Notes: generated by a model from the sequence alone, not told the origin. Shown: positions 50,905 to 60,550, numbered from the stretch's first letter. The stretch: 64,000 bases of DNA from Verrucomicrobiaceae bacterium (GCA_027484445.1 JAIXSY010000033.1:124001-188000), one strand, 5' to 3'. A program made the numbers and translations.

Positions 50905-52671
50905 CTAATTCGCGAAGGCTCGGATCTCACGATCCATGCTCTCGAATTCATCGATCAATTGATCCAGCCGCTGGATTTGAGTGAGCATTTGCTGCTCGTG
51001 CTCGAAGGCGACCTCGCGAGCAGGATCGAGGATTTCCAGAAAGCGACCGAAAAGAGCCTCGACATCGACACGCATCTGAGCGGCCAGCATTTCGTGCAAG
51101 TCTCGGGCGGAATGTTCAAGCTTACTGATCAGTGTGTGTCGGGCGTGATGAAGAGCGAGCTGGGTGATGAAAAAGGCGATGCCTAGGACAAGCAATCCTA
51201 CAGCGATAGCGATGCCAGCACCGGCCAATCCTTCGAAGTAGCCGGCGAGAGCCGTGCCGAGAATGGTGGGGACGGTTAACCAGGGAACCCAACGAGCACG
51301 GCGACGGGCTGCCAGCAGGCCTGGGGCAATGGTTTCATCCAGCTTTAGGCTGAGCACAAAGCGCCGGATGGTGGAGTCGATGTGCACGCTGAAGATGCGG
51401 CGGATTTCGGGGTCAGCCTCCGTCGGTGGTTTTTCGTCAGGAGGGAACAGGCTGCCACGCCCCTGGGTGTGAAGGAAGCGGTCGTATTGCAGGCAATCTT
51501 CTTCCAAGATGATGCCTACCTGACGCCAGCGATCCCCGGTGCGGTGCTGCAGGTGCTGGAAAAGGCGATGATCGAGGGTCTGGGCGCGATTTCCCGAGCT
51601 GCTCTGGGGATCACTGGAAGAGCTGGAGTCTTCATCATCCGAGTCACGTTTGCCAAAAGCTTGCCGGGTGGACAATGCTTCCTCAGCGAGCATGGCGATG
51701 TGCATGCAGCTTTCCTGATAATCCCGCCGAGTGGCATCAAGAGCGGGAAGGATTTTTTTAAGCGTGCGATCGACTTGCAACTCGCGCTCGGTGCTCATTT
51801 CACGCACGACTTCGGCGGCACGTCGGGCCTGCGAGGCGTGGGCGCTGATTCGTTCATGGACCGAAGCAAGGAGCTGGCGAGAGAGCTGGATGGAGCCGAG
51901 GAGCTTTTGGATCCGAGAGGCATTGCGCTCGACGATCTCGGTGATGTGGGACTCCAGCGGCTGAAATCCGCTTTCCCGCATCAGGGTTTCTCGGTCAATG
52001 CCGGAGCTACGTGCCAAGTAAGCTTTTTTGGCAGAGACAGGATAGATGGGGAAATCCCGACCATAGCGCTGGCGGACCAGCTGCTTCATGTAGTCGAGGA
52101 TGACATTCATCTCCTCTGGCGTGCGGAGATCACTCTGCTGAAGGACAAAGAGGACATTTCGCATCCAGTGGCGATGCACTTTGTCGAGGAACTGCCAGGC
52201 ACTAGCACCCCAAGGATTCATCGCACTGAACACAAAGATCACAAGATCCGAGATGGGGACAAAGCGCTCCGTGATCTCCTGATGCTCGTTTTCGATGCTG
52301 TTCGTGCCGGGGGTATCGACAATGTGAAAATCACGCAGAAAGGGCACGGGCACCTGCACTTCCTCAAGCGTCGAGGTGATGGGTGCCGTGCAATACTCGG
52401 AACCGTATTTGAAAAAAAGGATCTTGTCCGTGGTGGGCATGACCCCAGTTTGGGAAAAGTCCTGGCCAAAGAGGGCGTTCAGAAAGGTGGATTTTCCGAC
52501 ATTGACCTCACCTACGATGACAAAGACAAAGGGCTCGTGCAGACTGGCGCTGAGATTGGCGACGATCGCCTGGGATTCGGGATCGGCATTCAGCTCACGC
52601 AGTACGGTGCCGAGCACACGCAAGCGTGCATCAAGTCGTGAGCGTAGTTGAAAGTAAGTTTCGCCAATCAT
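50905..52671 (-). CDS. Dynamin-like membrane-associated GTPase
   Basis: A 588-residue bacterial dynamin-like protein. Counted from ATG 52671, the GTPase motifs are G1 GEVNVGKS (54-61), G2 T80/T81, G3 DTPG (119-122), and a G4-like QQSD (178-181) in place of the usual NKxD or TKxD. Long helical stalk regions follow, with an acidic serine-rich insertion near residues 350-365. A paired hydrophobic hairpin near residues 470-510 (WLTVPTILGTALAGYFEG, then AIAVGLLVLGIAFFI) is the likely membrane-insertion paddle. Roles in membrane remodelling or repair are known for the class. ATG 52671 is preferred over TTG 52701. Confidence 0.85.
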   Translation of the reverse strand: MIGETYFQLRSRLDARLRVLGTVLRELNADPESQAIVANLSASLHEPFVFVIVGEVNVGKSTFLNALFGQDFSQTGVMPTTDKILFFKYGSEYCTAPITSTLEEVQVPVPFLRDFHIVDTPGTNSIENEHQEITERFVPISDLVIFVFSAMNPWGASAWQFLDKVHRHWMRNVLFVLQQSDLRTPEEMNVILDYMKQLVRQRYGRDFPIYPVSAKKAYLARSSGIDRETLMRESGFQPLESHITEIVERNASRIQKLLGSIQLSRQLLASVHERISAHASQARRAAEVVREMSTERELQVDRTLKKILPALDATRRDYQESCMHIAMLAEEALSTRQAFGKRDSDDEDSSSSSDPQSSSGNRAQTLDHRLFQHLQHRTGDRWRQVGIILEEDCLQYDRFLHTQGRGSLFPPDEKPPTEADPEIRRIFSVHIDSTIRRFVLSLKLDETIAPGLLAARRRARWVPWLTVPTILGTALAGYFEGLAGAGIAIAVGLLVLGIAFFITQLALHHARHTLISKLEHSARDLHEMLAAQMRVDVEALFGRFLEILDPAREVAFEHEQQMLTQIQRLDQLIDEFESMDREIRAFAN

Positions 52672-52839
52672 GGGAGGAACGACCTGGAAACTGTCGATCA
52701 AACCGGGGAACCATCCTCAGCGAAGAGAATGTTAGGACACAGGGGCAAATGCCACTCTAGACCTGAAGGTCAAGCCCGTGTGCTTTCTCAAAATTCAGCA
52801 TGGCTCAAGCACCGCTTTCAGTGACCTGTGGCTATTGGG

Positions 52840-53706
52840 TCATTGCGCGAGAGGAGCAGGATCACTTTCTGCAACGGGAACCGCCGGACGAACGACGACA
52901 CCCACGGGCATGCCTGCTTTTTCCATGTTCAGCAACTGACTGACGGTGACAAATTGATACCCTTTGGCCAAGAGCTGATCAAACATGGGCGGCATGGCCT
53001 GAATGGTCGGTGGATGAATGTCGTGAGCTAGCATGATGGCTCCAGGATGCGCGCCATTGACGAGACGACTCGTGACGACGGAGACACCGGGGCGACGCCA
53101 GTCCTGTGGATCGACGGACCACATGATCGTGCTGTAGCCGAACTCGCTGAACATCAGCTGCTTGATGCGTGTATTGATGGCTCCGTAAGGAGGCCGAATG
53201 AGCTGAGGACGATAGTTGGCAGCGGCCATCAGCGCGTCTTCGCTTTGCTTCAGTTCTGTGCGGATCTGGGCATCGGAGCGGCTGGTTAGGCTGCAATGCG
53301 TCCAGGTATGATTTGCCACCTCGTGTCCTTCCGCGATCATGCGTTGGATGATCTTTGGATAGGCTTTGGCGTTTTTGCCGATGACAAAGAAGGTACATTT
53401 GATGTTTCTCTCCTTCAGAATGTCCAGCAGCTTTGGTGTTAGAGTCGGATGAGGTCCATCGTCGAAGGTCATGGCGACGACAGGCTGCTTGATGTTCACC
53501 TGAGAGTAGCTGATCCGTGCGCCTGCCGGCGGCACACTCGGAAGTGTGGAGGGCTGGTTCAGTCTCCGACTCAAGGGATTCTCCTGTAGAGGAGTGTCCT
53601 GAGCAGGAATCGCACGGCGAACTTGGTCTGGGAGGGTTGGCTTTTTGTCCGTCGAAGAACAGCTGGCGCTGCTCATCAGAATGCCAAGCCAAATGCTAAG
53701 ATACAT
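52840..53706 (-). CDS. Polysaccharide deacetylase (NodB family)
   Basis: A 288-residue exported deacetylase that removes acetyl groups from N-acetylglucosamine-type glycans. The signal peptide (YLSIWLGILMSSASC) has a poor lipobox. The catalytic-domain motifs are AMTFDDGPHPT (metal and base Asp pair), HEVANHTWTH (metal His), RPPYGAIN, and HDIHPPT near the end. All residues expected for metal-dependent activity are present. ATG 53706 is chosen over GTG 53721. The genes 53764 and 54179 lie upstream on the same strand, 57 and 76 bases apart. Confidence 0.92.
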   Translation of the reverse strand: MYLSIWLGILMSSASCSSTDKKPTLPDQVRRAIPAQDTPLQENPLSRRLNQPSTLPSVPPAGARISYSQVNIKQPVVAMTFDDGPHPTLTPKLLDILKERNIKCTFFVIGKNAKAYPKIIQRMIAEGHEVANHTWTHCSLTSRSDAQIRTELKQSEDALMAAANYRPQLIRPPYGAINTRIKQLMFSEFGYSTIMWSVDPQDWRRPGVSVVTSRLVNGAHPGAIMLAHDIHPPTIQAMPPMFDQLLAKGYQFVTVSQLLNMEKAGMPVGVVVRPAVPVAESDPAPLAQ

Positions 53707-53763
53707 GTGTCGGGAGGTCACGTGGAGGGGGAGCGAGGGGGCTGAGGATCAAAAGCAGGCAAA

Positions 53764-54102
53764 TCAAAAGGCTGGCTTCAGGTAGCCAAGCCAAGCCAAG
53801 ACGACTCCGACTGCTGCTGCCAGAAGAACCACGACGCCGGCGGGAAGAAAGCCACGACGCGAGAGCACAGGTAGGAATCCGAGCACGAGCCAGAGGCCAA
53901 TTTTCACCCAGACCCAAGTCGGCATGCTCTTGAAGATGCCCATCTTGGCCAACATGCCGAAGCCTGAGACGAGACTGATCAGCAGACCGATGCCATGCCA
54001 TTTCATGGCGCGACGAGAATCAGGCGTCAGCAGGGCTCCAAAGCCAATGAAGACAAAAATCAAACCCAGGATGTGGAGGAGGTGATAAAAGGACAAGGAC
54101 AT
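53764..54102 (-). CDS. Small integral membrane protein
   Basis: A 112-residue protein with four hydrophobic helices (HLLHILGLIFVFIGFGALL, GIGLLISLVSGFGMLA, VWVKIGLWLVLGFLPVLS, LPAGVVVLLAAAVGVVLA). The pattern resembles SirB- or DUF2269-like membrane proteins, but I do not recognise a family with confidence. It lies between the deacetylase and the PQQ-propeller gene on the same strand. Confidence 0.65.
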   Translation of the reverse strand: MSLSFYHLLHILGLIFVFIGFGALLTPDSRRAMKWHGIGLLISLVSGFGMLAKMGIFKSMPTWVWVKIGLWLVLGFLPVLSRRGFLPAGVVVLLAAAVGVVLAWLGYLKPAF

Positions 54103-54178
54103 GGTTTGCTATCTAGGTGGCGAATCTCTGCTGACAAGCTCAGGAGTCAGCGGAATGAAGAAAGTCATGAAGAAACCT

Positions 54179-55378
54179 TTACTGGGCCTCCAGACAGAGG
54201 ACTTTCCCGGGAGCATTGCGGACATAAAGTCGGCCATTGGCCAAAACAGGAGCGCTCCAGCAGCGTCCACTTAGCACCTGAGCGCGAGAAATTTCTTCGT
54301 ATCCTTCAGGGCTTGCCTTGGCGATGGCGAGTTCGCCTTTTTCGGTGAGGATGATCAACCGACCATCTGCTGCCATCAGAGAGCCGAAACCAATGCTATT
54401 TTCTTCCCAAACTGCACCGCCCGTCATCAGATCGACGCACTTGAGGGAGCATCGGCTGTTCTGATCTCCATCAATGCCATACAGATGGTTCCCGATGAGT
54501 ACAGAGCTGTTGAACTGATTTTTCAGCACTTTGTTTTCCCAGATTTTCGTGGGCTTGTTGTCAGTGATTTTCAGCAAGGTGCAGCCTTTGTTGTATCCTG
54601 TGGAGATGAAAACGTAGTCGTCTTTCACGATCGGATCGCTGGCATTCACGCCATACTTTGTCGCCCAGCGGTAGGACCAGACTGGAGTGCCGTTTTCGAC
54701 CTGAATCGCGGTGTAGGCATCGGCGGAGGAGACGATGGCGAGCTTTTTGCCTCCAGCGCTGTAGGCGAGGGGAGTCGAGTAACCCGCGCTATCCGTATCA
54801 CTTTTCCAGACGATCTTGCCCGTGGTTTTCTCAACACCCATACCGGCTTTGCCAACATTGATGATCAGCAGGTTTCCTTGGACTAGCGGAGCACCAGCAT
54901 AGCCCCAGTCAGGAATGCTAGACTCCGTCTCCTTTTGCACCTGCCTTTGCCACAGGACCTTGCCCGTGGCAGTCTCGAAGCAGAACAGATCTCCCCAGCG
55001 GCTCAAATGATAGGTCTGGTCTCCATCTAGGGTCGGGGTGTTCGAGGTGCCGCCCTCGTAATATTTGTCTCCTAGATCTGCTGCATAGGAGTGTTTCCAG
55101 AGAATCTTCCCGCTGGCCGCATCCAAGCACCAGACGGTATCCTGCCCATCGGCATGACCAGTGGTGAGCACCTTGCCCCCCGCGACGACGAAGGATGAGA
55201 ATCCAAGGCCCACTTCAGCTTCCCAGAGTGTTTTGGGTTCTGCGGCTAGCTTCCAGCCGGTTTCAGAGGAAATGCCATTGCCGTTTGGGCCTCTCCATAC
55301 GGGCCAATCCGCACCGATAGAAAAAGAGGCCGTGACCCAGAAGGCAAGACTGCTGCAGAGAGGAATGTGAAGCTTCAT
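54179..55378 (-). CDS. Exported PQQ-like beta-propeller protein
   Basis: A 399-residue exported protein. Residues 1-23 form a signal peptide (LCSSLAFWVTASFSIGA), followed at once by WPVWRGPNGNGISSE, the usual opening of outer-membrane-type PQQ propellers in this phylum. About seven blades repeat the pattern DAASGKILWKHSYAADL and ATGKVLWQRQVQKETES. No cofactor site is identifiable. ATG at 55378 is chosen; an in-frame start 24 codons upstream has no signal character. The second propeller gene (55454-56635) lies immediately upstream, suggesting an operon. Confidence 0.85.
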   Translation of the reverse strand: MKLHIPLCSSLAFWVTASFSIGADWPVWRGPNGNGISSETGWKLAAEPKTLWEAEVGLGFSSFVVAGGKVLTTGHADGQDTVWCLDAASGKILWKHSYAADLGDKYYEGGTSNTPTLDGDQTYHLSRWGDLFCFETATGKVLWQRQVQKETESSIPDWGYAGAPLVQGNLLIINVGKAGMGVEKTTGKIVWKSDTDSAGYSTPLAYSAGGKKLAIVSSADAYTAIQVENGTPVWSYRWATKYGVNASDPIVKDDYVFISTGYNKGCTLLKITDNKPTKIWENKVLKNQFNSSVLIGNHLYGIDGDQNSRCSLKCVDLMTGGAVWEENSIGFGSLMAADGRLIILTEKGELAIAKASPEGYEEISRAQVLSGRCWSAPVLANGRLYVRNAPGKVLCLEAQ

Positions 55379-55453
55379 GCGCTGCAAATACGCGCCTGCC
55401 CTCTCAATGCGCAACCGACAATGCGGAAACTCCTGACTCAGTGGCGACAAAGG

Positions 55454-56635
55454 CTAGGACTTCGGTGGGACTGGCGGGGCAGGCAATGGCGCGGATTTGA
55501 AAGCATAGATTTGTCCATCATCGGCACCCAGAATGACATACTCTCCTGCCACGGCAGGAGAGGTCTTGATGGCGGCACCAATTTCGTATTGCCAGACTTC
55601 TTTGCCGTCATTCACGTCTAGAGCATACAGATAGCCATCGTCTGCGCCAAAGACGGCGACTTTGCCTGCGCAGATCACAGCACTGCTGTCGATGCGATCG
55701 CGGCAGCGATATTCCCACTTTTTGGCTCCAGAGGTGCGGTCGATGGCGTGAAATCGTTTGTCACGGCCACCGCAGAAGACCGTTTGCTGCCAGATTGCTG
55801 GGGCCGCATAGAATTCGAACTCTCGCTCACCGTATTCCCAGACTTTGGCCCCCTCGGCCAAACTGTAGGCACCGACGCGGTTGCCGTAGTGGGAGACATA
55901 GATGATGCTATCGGAAATGGCCACATTGTTGCCGATGTAGGATCCGACCTCGATTTGACGCTCCTCTTTCCCTGTTTTGACGTCATGCACATGGAGAACA
56001 CTATCACAGCCACCGAACACCACTTTGCCGTCACCTACGGCAGCACCGCCGTTGATGTAATAGCCTGTTTCTGCCGCCCACTCTTGCTTGCCCGTCTTTG
56101 CGTCGAGGCAATAGACCTTGTAATCGTAGCTGCCGATCAGGACTTTTTGAGTCTGAGTGGCAGGGTCCGTCCAGACATTCGCTGCGGCATGAACCTCAGC
56201 TTGGGTTTCATGCTTCCAGACCTCTTTTCCGGTGTCTGCCTGCCATGCATAGACAAAGCTATCCTGACATCCCGCGATCACTAACTCGCCAGCAAAGGCA
56301 GCGGCGCCGTCAAAAGCGCCTTTCCCGGTGGCTTCCCAGATCGGTTCTCCAGTCTCCAGTTTGAGGCAGCGGAACTTTCCGTCTTTGCAGCCTGCATAGA
56401 CTTTCCCGCCTCGGACGATGGCGCTGCTGATGAGCATTTCAGGCTGACCTTTGGGTTTTTCCATCATCTTGTGCTGCCATGCAAGGGTGAGTGGGAAGCG
56501 CAATTCAATTTCCGATCGGCCTTGCATGGCTTCATCGCCTCGGGAATGAATCCAGTCAGCCGATGGCTGTGCATGAAGCAGAGTAGGAACCAGGAGGCAT
56601 GGAATAAGCTGCTGAATGACAAAACGCAGGTGCAT
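55454..56635 (-). CDS. Exported PQQ-like beta-propeller protein
   Basis: A 393-residue exported protein with a signal peptide (LRFVIQQLIPCLLVPTLLHA) and about seven propeller blades with repeats such as KLETGEPIWEATGKG, DAKTGKQEWAAETGYY and DVNDGKEVWQYEIG. It is a paralogue of the protein at 54179-55378, 75 bases away, but lacks the WRGPNGNG opening. A role in periplasmic substrate binding or scaffolding is assumed for the class. The C-terminus is proline-rich (PLPAPPVPPKS). Confidence 0.85.
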   Translation of the reverse strand: MHLRFVIQQLIPCLLVPTLLHAQPSADWIHSRGDEAMQGRSEIELRFPLTLAWQHKMMEKPKGQPEMLISSAIVRGGKVYAGCKDGKFRCLKLETGEPIWEATGKGAFDGAAAFAGELVIAGCQDSFVYAWQADTGKEVWKHETQAEVHAAANVWTDPATQTQKVLIGSYDYKVYCLDAKTGKQEWAAETGYYINGGAAVGDGKVVFGGCDSVLHVHDVKTGKEERQIEVGSYIGNNVAISDSIIYVSHYGNRVGAYSLAEGAKVWEYGEREFEFYAAPAIWQQTVFCGGRDKRFHAIDRTSGAKKWEYRCRDRIDSSAVICAGKVAVFGADDGYLYALDVNDGKEVWQYEIGAAIKTSPAVAGEYVILGADDGQIYAFKSAPLPAPPVPPKS

Positions 56636-56820
56636 GTTGGGTAAAACGTCAGTTCTGGGTCTGGAGTTGCGTGCAGCAGGCTTCGAATTTCAGCTGAAAC
56701 TCAATTTCTCAGGCGGTAGGTGGGTCATGGTGGCCAGGGAAGCTTTGGATTTTCAAAGGGAAGTTTGCATTCGCTGAACTGCCGCGCTAGGTGGCGCGAA
56801 TTTCCCCTGACCACTCATTG

Positions 56821-57981
56821 ATGAACGCAATCCTGGCACTCGAAGACGGACGTTATTTTCAAGGCATTTCTTTTGGTGCAAACCGCACGACGCATGGGGA
56901 GGCTTGCTTCAATACCTCCATGTCAGGTTATCAAGAAGTGCTGACCGACCCATCCTATCGGGGCCAGATCGTGACGATGACGTATCCGATGATCGGCAAT
57001 TACGGCATGAACGCGCTGGATGATGAGAGTGCCGAGCCGCATGTGCGTGGATTTGTGGTCGAGGAGCTCTGTCAAGTGCCGAGCAACTGGCGCAGCCAGG
57101 AGACACTGGATGATTACCTGAAGCGCTGGAACATTCCTGGCATTCAGGGGATTGATACACGCGCTTTGACAAAGCATCTGCGCACGCGGGGAGCCATGCA
57201 GGCCGTCATCACCACTGCAATGACGCCCGAGCAAGCCGTGGAAGCGGCCAAGAAAAGTCCGCCGATGAGTGGCAGTGACTACGTGAAGGAAGTCACCACC
57301 GCAAAGCCTTATGTCTGGGACCCTGAGGATCTGGAGAGTCGTGAATGGGACATCCCAAGTCCAAGCCAAAACCGTGAAGGCGGACCTCTCGGGGCCTTTC
57401 GCCCTTTGCCAGAGACGCGACACCACATTGTGGCCTACGACTTTGGCATCAAACGAAACATCCTGCGCAGCCTTCGCCAGGCTGGTTTCCGGGTCGAAGT
57501 CGTTCCAGCTACGACCAAAGCGGAAGAGATTCTTTCCCGCAACATTGATGGCGTCTTTCTCTCTAATGGTCCCGGCGATCCAGCTGCCCTGGGCTACATT
57601 CATCGCGAGTTGAAGGCTTTGATTGGCAAGAAGCCAATTTTTGGCATTTGCTTGGGGCACCAGTTGCTTGGCCACGCCTACGGTGGCAAGACCTTCAAGC
57701 TGAAGTTCGGCCATCGAGGGGGGAATCAACCGGTCAAAGACCTGCGCAACGGTCGCGTGAGCATCACCAGTCAGAATCACGGTTTCGCCATTGATCCTGC
57801 GAGTTTGCCCTCGAACGTGGAAGTCACTCACATCAATCTTAACGACGGTACCGTCGAGGGCATGCGCCACCGTGAGGCTCCCGTGTTGAGTGTTCAGTAT
57901 CATCCGGAAGCGGCGCCAGGCCCCAACGATGCGAAGTATTTCTTCGCGGAGTTTGCCCGCTTGATTGACAAAGCCGTTTGA
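56821..57981 (+). CDS. carA: Carbamoyl-phosphate synthase small chain
   Basis: Glutamine amidotransferase subunit that feeds ammonia to CarB for carbamoyl phosphate, used in pyrimidine and arginine synthesis. The 386-residue protein has the N-terminal LALEDGRYFQGISFGA and the class I amidotransferase triad: C277 in IFGICLGHQLLGHAYGG, H361 and E363 in QYHPEAAPGP. ATG at 56821 is chosen because it matches the family start; the open frame begins at a GTG ten codons earlier. carB is not adjacent in the window, but pyrR and pyrB follow within 6 kb. Confidence 0.96.
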   Translation: MNAILALEDGRYFQGISFGANRTTHGEACFNTSMSGYQEVLTDPSYRGQIVTMTYPMIGNYGMNALDDESAEPHVRGFVVEELCQVPSNWRSQETLDDYLKRWNIPGIQGIDTRALTKHLRTRGAMQAVITTAMTPEQAVEAAKKSPPMSGSDYVKEVTTAKPYVWDPEDLESREWDIPSPSQNREGGPLGAFRPLPETRHHIVAYDFGIKRNILRSLRQAGFRVEVVPATTKAEEILSRNIDGVFLSNGPGDPAALGYIHRELKALIGKKPIFGICLGHQLLGHAYGGKTFKLKFGHRGGNQPVKDLRNGRVSITSQNHGFAIDPASLPSNVEVTHINLNDGTVEGMRHREAPVLSVQYHPEAAPGPNDAKYFFAEFARLIDKAV

Positions 57982-58037
57982 TTTTTTCAGAAAGTCTCAG
58001 CGCCTCACCCGCGATCCTTGGGTTCCTTTTCCTGTCT

Positions 58038-58949
58038 ATGAAAGCTTTACGCACACTTGCTGCCGCCGTTTTGTTGCATCCTGCCTCCCTCTTGATGTCT
58101 GCGCCTATTGAGGTGTTGATCATTGATGGACAAAACAACCACAAGTGGGAGTTCACCACCCCCGTGCTCAAGCACGCGCTGGAGCAGAGTGGTGCCTTCG
58201 TGGTGAAGGTGTCCACAACTCCCCCCAAAGGCGCGCCGGAGACTGATTGGCAGAGCTGGAAACCTGCATTTCGTGATTTCGCCGTTGTCGTCAGCAATTA
58301 CAATGGTGAGCCTTGGCCTGAAGCAGTTCGCAAAGATTTCGAGGCCTATGTGCAGGGTGGGGGAGGTTTTGTCTCCGTCCATGCTGCGAACAATTCCTTT
58401 CCTGAGTGGAAAGCCTACAACGAGATGATCGGTGTCGGAGGCTGGGGTGGGCGCAATGAACAGTCCGGCCCTTGGCTGTACGTCAAAGACGGCAAACTCT
58501 TCCGTGACACCCGTCCCGGTCCTGGCGGAGCCCATGGACCGCAGCATGAATTCGTCGTAGAAATCCAGGACAGCGAGCATCCCATCACGCGCGGATTGCC
58601 CTCGCGTTGGCTGCATTGCAAAGATGAACTTTACAGTCGCCTGCGCGGTCCCGCTGAGAATCTACAGATCCTAGCCACCGCGAAATCTGACCTCACTGCC
58701 GAGCAAGAACCCAACTTGATGGTGATCCAGCATGGGCAGGGTAGGGTAATGCATACAACACTGGGTCATGCCGATTATTCCATGCTAGACCGTGGCTTTT
58801 ACGAAATCCTAGAGCGCGGTGTCGAATGGGCTGCCACAGGTCAAGTGGCACTAACAGCAGCATTGCCTGCGGATTTTCCGACTGAGGCCAAGACCTCGGT
58901 GGTGACCCTCGAAGGTCACCCGAAGCAGACCCCGCCGCCTGCGAAATGA
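58038..58949 (+). CDS. Exported ThuA-like protein
   Basis: A 303-residue exported protein of the ThuA family (trehalose-utilisation-like, PF06283). The signal peptide is ALRTLAAAVLLHPASLLMSA. The fold begins IEVLIIDGQNNHKWEFTT and contains YVQGGGGFVSVHAANNSFP and LMVIQHGQGRVMHTTLGH, a glutaminase-like flavodoxin fold in which no cysteine nucleophile is evident. The molecular function of the family is uncertain; it is common next to carbohydrate-degradation genes. ATG at 58038 is chosen for the signal peptide. It starts 56 bases after carA. Confidence 0.85.
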   Translation: MKALRTLAAAVLLHPASLLMSAPIEVLIIDGQNNHKWEFTTPVLKHALEQSGAFVVKVSTTPPKGAPETDWQSWKPAFRDFAVVVSNYNGEPWPEAVRKDFEAYVQGGGGFVSVHAANNSFPEWKAYNEMIGVGGWGGRNEQSGPWLYVKDGKLFRDTRPGPGGAHGPQHEFVVEIQDSEHPITRGLPSRWLHCKDELYSRLRGPAENLQILATAKSDLTAEQEPNLMVIQHGQGRVMHTTLGHADYSMLDRGFYEILERGVEWAATGQVALTAALPADFPTEAKTSVVTLEGHPKQTPPPAK

Positions 58950-58993
58950 TTTTGTCGATGTCTCAGGGAGTCAACGTTTGGTGAACTTTTTTC

Positions 58994-59812
58994 TCAATCC
59001 ACCGACTGCCCCCGCTGCAATTTGCGGATGATTTTTTTTACCTCATGCGCGCCGCGAAGGTGTGAGAATCTAACCTCAATGCCAGACGTGCTGGCGGAAG
59101 AAACATCCAGAGTGCCCAAGCCCAACAGGCCCAGCAGGCCCTCTTCTCTAACATCTAGGCTGCGAATGTCGCAGATGCGAACTTCCTTGGAGCTACGTCC
59201 GAGGATGCCCCAGACGTATTCGACACGTTCATCCGTCACGATGTAATCGTGAGAACGGCGTGCGATCGCAGTCGCAATCAAAATCGCAAGACCACAAAGT
59301 CCGGCCACAAGAGCCCAGCCTTCGTCGAAGGATCGGAGGTAGATCGCGGCACAGATCGACAAAAAGACCAGCAGCAAAGGCTTCCAGTAAGACAGCCAAG
59401 AGGGATGAGCCATGCAGTAGATGTTTTCCCCCTCAATCTCATCGCCCGTGATGTCACTTTCGTCGGCCTCGGCGGAAGTTTCCTCCTGAGCCTCCGCTGA
59501 ATCAGCAGGGAGCGACATCGAGGCGGGCAGGGGAGCTGCGTCTTCCACGGGGGCGATTGGCTCAAGCTCAATGGGCTCAGGCCCTTCATCGGCACGGAAT
59601 TCACGGTAGGAGGGTCGCTCTAGGCGGGAGGCGCGCCGTGCTCGTGGGGGAGACATGCCTGTGATGACCTCGCCAACCGTGTGATCCCGCCCGGTGTGAA
59701 TGTCTGTGCAAAGTTCACCACGCCCGAGTGAGCCACGATCCACCAGCAAATAGAGATCTTGCTTGGAAAGCAGACCGGGAAAGGCTGGGTGATTGTGGAG
59801 CAAGTAGCGCAT
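58994..59812 (-). CDS. Membrane protein with GYF-like N-terminus and bacterial PH domain
   Basis: A 272-residue protein. Residues 1-50 look like a small protein-interaction domain (GYF-type; QDLYLLVDRGSLGRGELC), followed by an acidic, disordered linker (residues 80-125). Two membrane helices lie near residues 145-190 (LLLVFLSICAAIYLR, WALVAGLCGLAILIATAIA). Residues about 195-265 form a bacterial PH domain (DYIVTDERVEYVWGILGR, VRICDIRSLDVREEG). The function is unknown. It is convergent with the ThuA-like gene and lies 114 bases downstream of the YbjN-like gene. Confidence 0.75.
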   Translation of the reverse strand: MRYLLHNHPAFPGLLSKQDLYLLVDRGSLGRGELCTDIHTGRDHTVGEVITGMSPPRARRASRLERPSYREFRADEGPEPIELEPIAPVEDAAPLPASMSLPADSAEAQEETSAEADESDITGDEIEGENIYCMAHPSWLSYWKPLLLVFLSICAAIYLRSFDEGWALVAGLCGLAILIATAIARRSHDYIVTDERVEYVWGILGRSSKEVRICDIRSLDVREEGLLGLLGLGTLDVSSASTSGIEVRFSHLRGAHEVKKIIRKLQRGQSVD

Positions 59813-59926
59813 GAGGCGTCCTCATCTGCAATTCGCTACAGACGCCGTGAAAAAGCAACCAATGTTCCGAAGAATGGAAGCTCCATCATCCAGCACTAAA
59901 ACGAAACGCAAGCCTTTGGCTAGAGA

Positions 59927-60421
59927 CTAAGCCTCAGGAGCTGGAGGCAGCAGTTCGGTTCGCTGCATAAGCTTCGGTATATTCAGAAGCAAAAGCTCAC
60001 CCTTGGGCGTGCGGCAGATCTCCCCCAAGAAAGGAGTCAGACGGTCAACCTCGGCCACAGCGGTATGAACCAAGCCCGCGATCACGCGAGGGTCAGCTTG
60101 GTTGGCGGTAAAAATGTTCGTCACTCGAAACATCACGGTTCCCTCTTCCCAATCGACCTCGAAGTTGCCAACGTTGAGTTCCTTGTTCGTGCGCATCATC
60201 AGTTCACAGGCCGCCAATCGATGGCTAGGTGGGATTGGCAGACTGGCTCTAGCAACGACACACACAACGCCTGCATCGGGGTGCACCTGAACGTGGAGTG
60301 GCACCTTGGCATGATGGGCTTCAAATTCAGATTCAATCACTTCTACTCCGCTCACCTCTCGGAAAGCCCAACCTTGAGAGCGAAAGGCAGAAATCGTGGT
60401 GTTCAGTAGATCGGATGCCAT
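59927..60421 (-). CDS. YbjN-domain protein
   Basis: A 164-residue soluble protein resembling YbjN, a fold like type III secretion chaperones. Strand and helix order fits (FREVSGVEVIESEFEAH, VHPDAGVVCVVARASLP, NVGNFEVDWEEGTVMF). The function of the family is poorly defined. ATG at 60421 (MASDLLNTTISAF) is chosen because the longer frame runs through tRNA-Pro at 60474-60550, which excludes it. Confidence 0.7.
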   Translation of the reverse strand: MASDLLNTTISAFRSQGWAFREVSGVEVIESEFEAHHAKVPLHVQVHPDAGVVCVVARASLPIPPSHRLAACELMMRTNKELNVGNFEVDWEEGTVMFRVTNIFTANQADPRVIAGLVHTAVAEVDRLTPFLGEICRTPKGELLLLNIPKLMQRTELLPPAPEA

Positions 60422-60473
60422 GGAATAGACCCGGAGTGCGGAATCGAAGCCCTGAGGGAAAGGGGCTGAGGAG

Positions 60474-60550
60474 TGGTCGGGACGGCGAGATTCGAACTCA
60501 CGACTTCTTGCTCCCAAAGCAAGCGCTCTACCAGGCTGAGCTACGTCCCG
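60474..60550 (-). tRNA. tRNA-Pro(UGG)
   Basis: On the minus strand the acceptor stem CGGGACG/CGTCCCG, D arm TAGCTCAGCCTGGTAGAGC, anticodon stem CTTGC/GCAAG around loop TTTGGGA (anticodon TGG), and T arm GTGAGTTCGAATCTCGC form a complete cloverleaf. The discriminator is A and CCA is encoded. It lies upstream of the YbjN-like gene. Confidence 0.96.

Noticed and set aside
51382..52641. Long open frame (419 codons) antisense to the dynamin-like GTPase.
   Set aside because: It is a shadow of the GTPase gene on the other strand. Its protein is low in family character and the sense gene has clear GTPase motifs.
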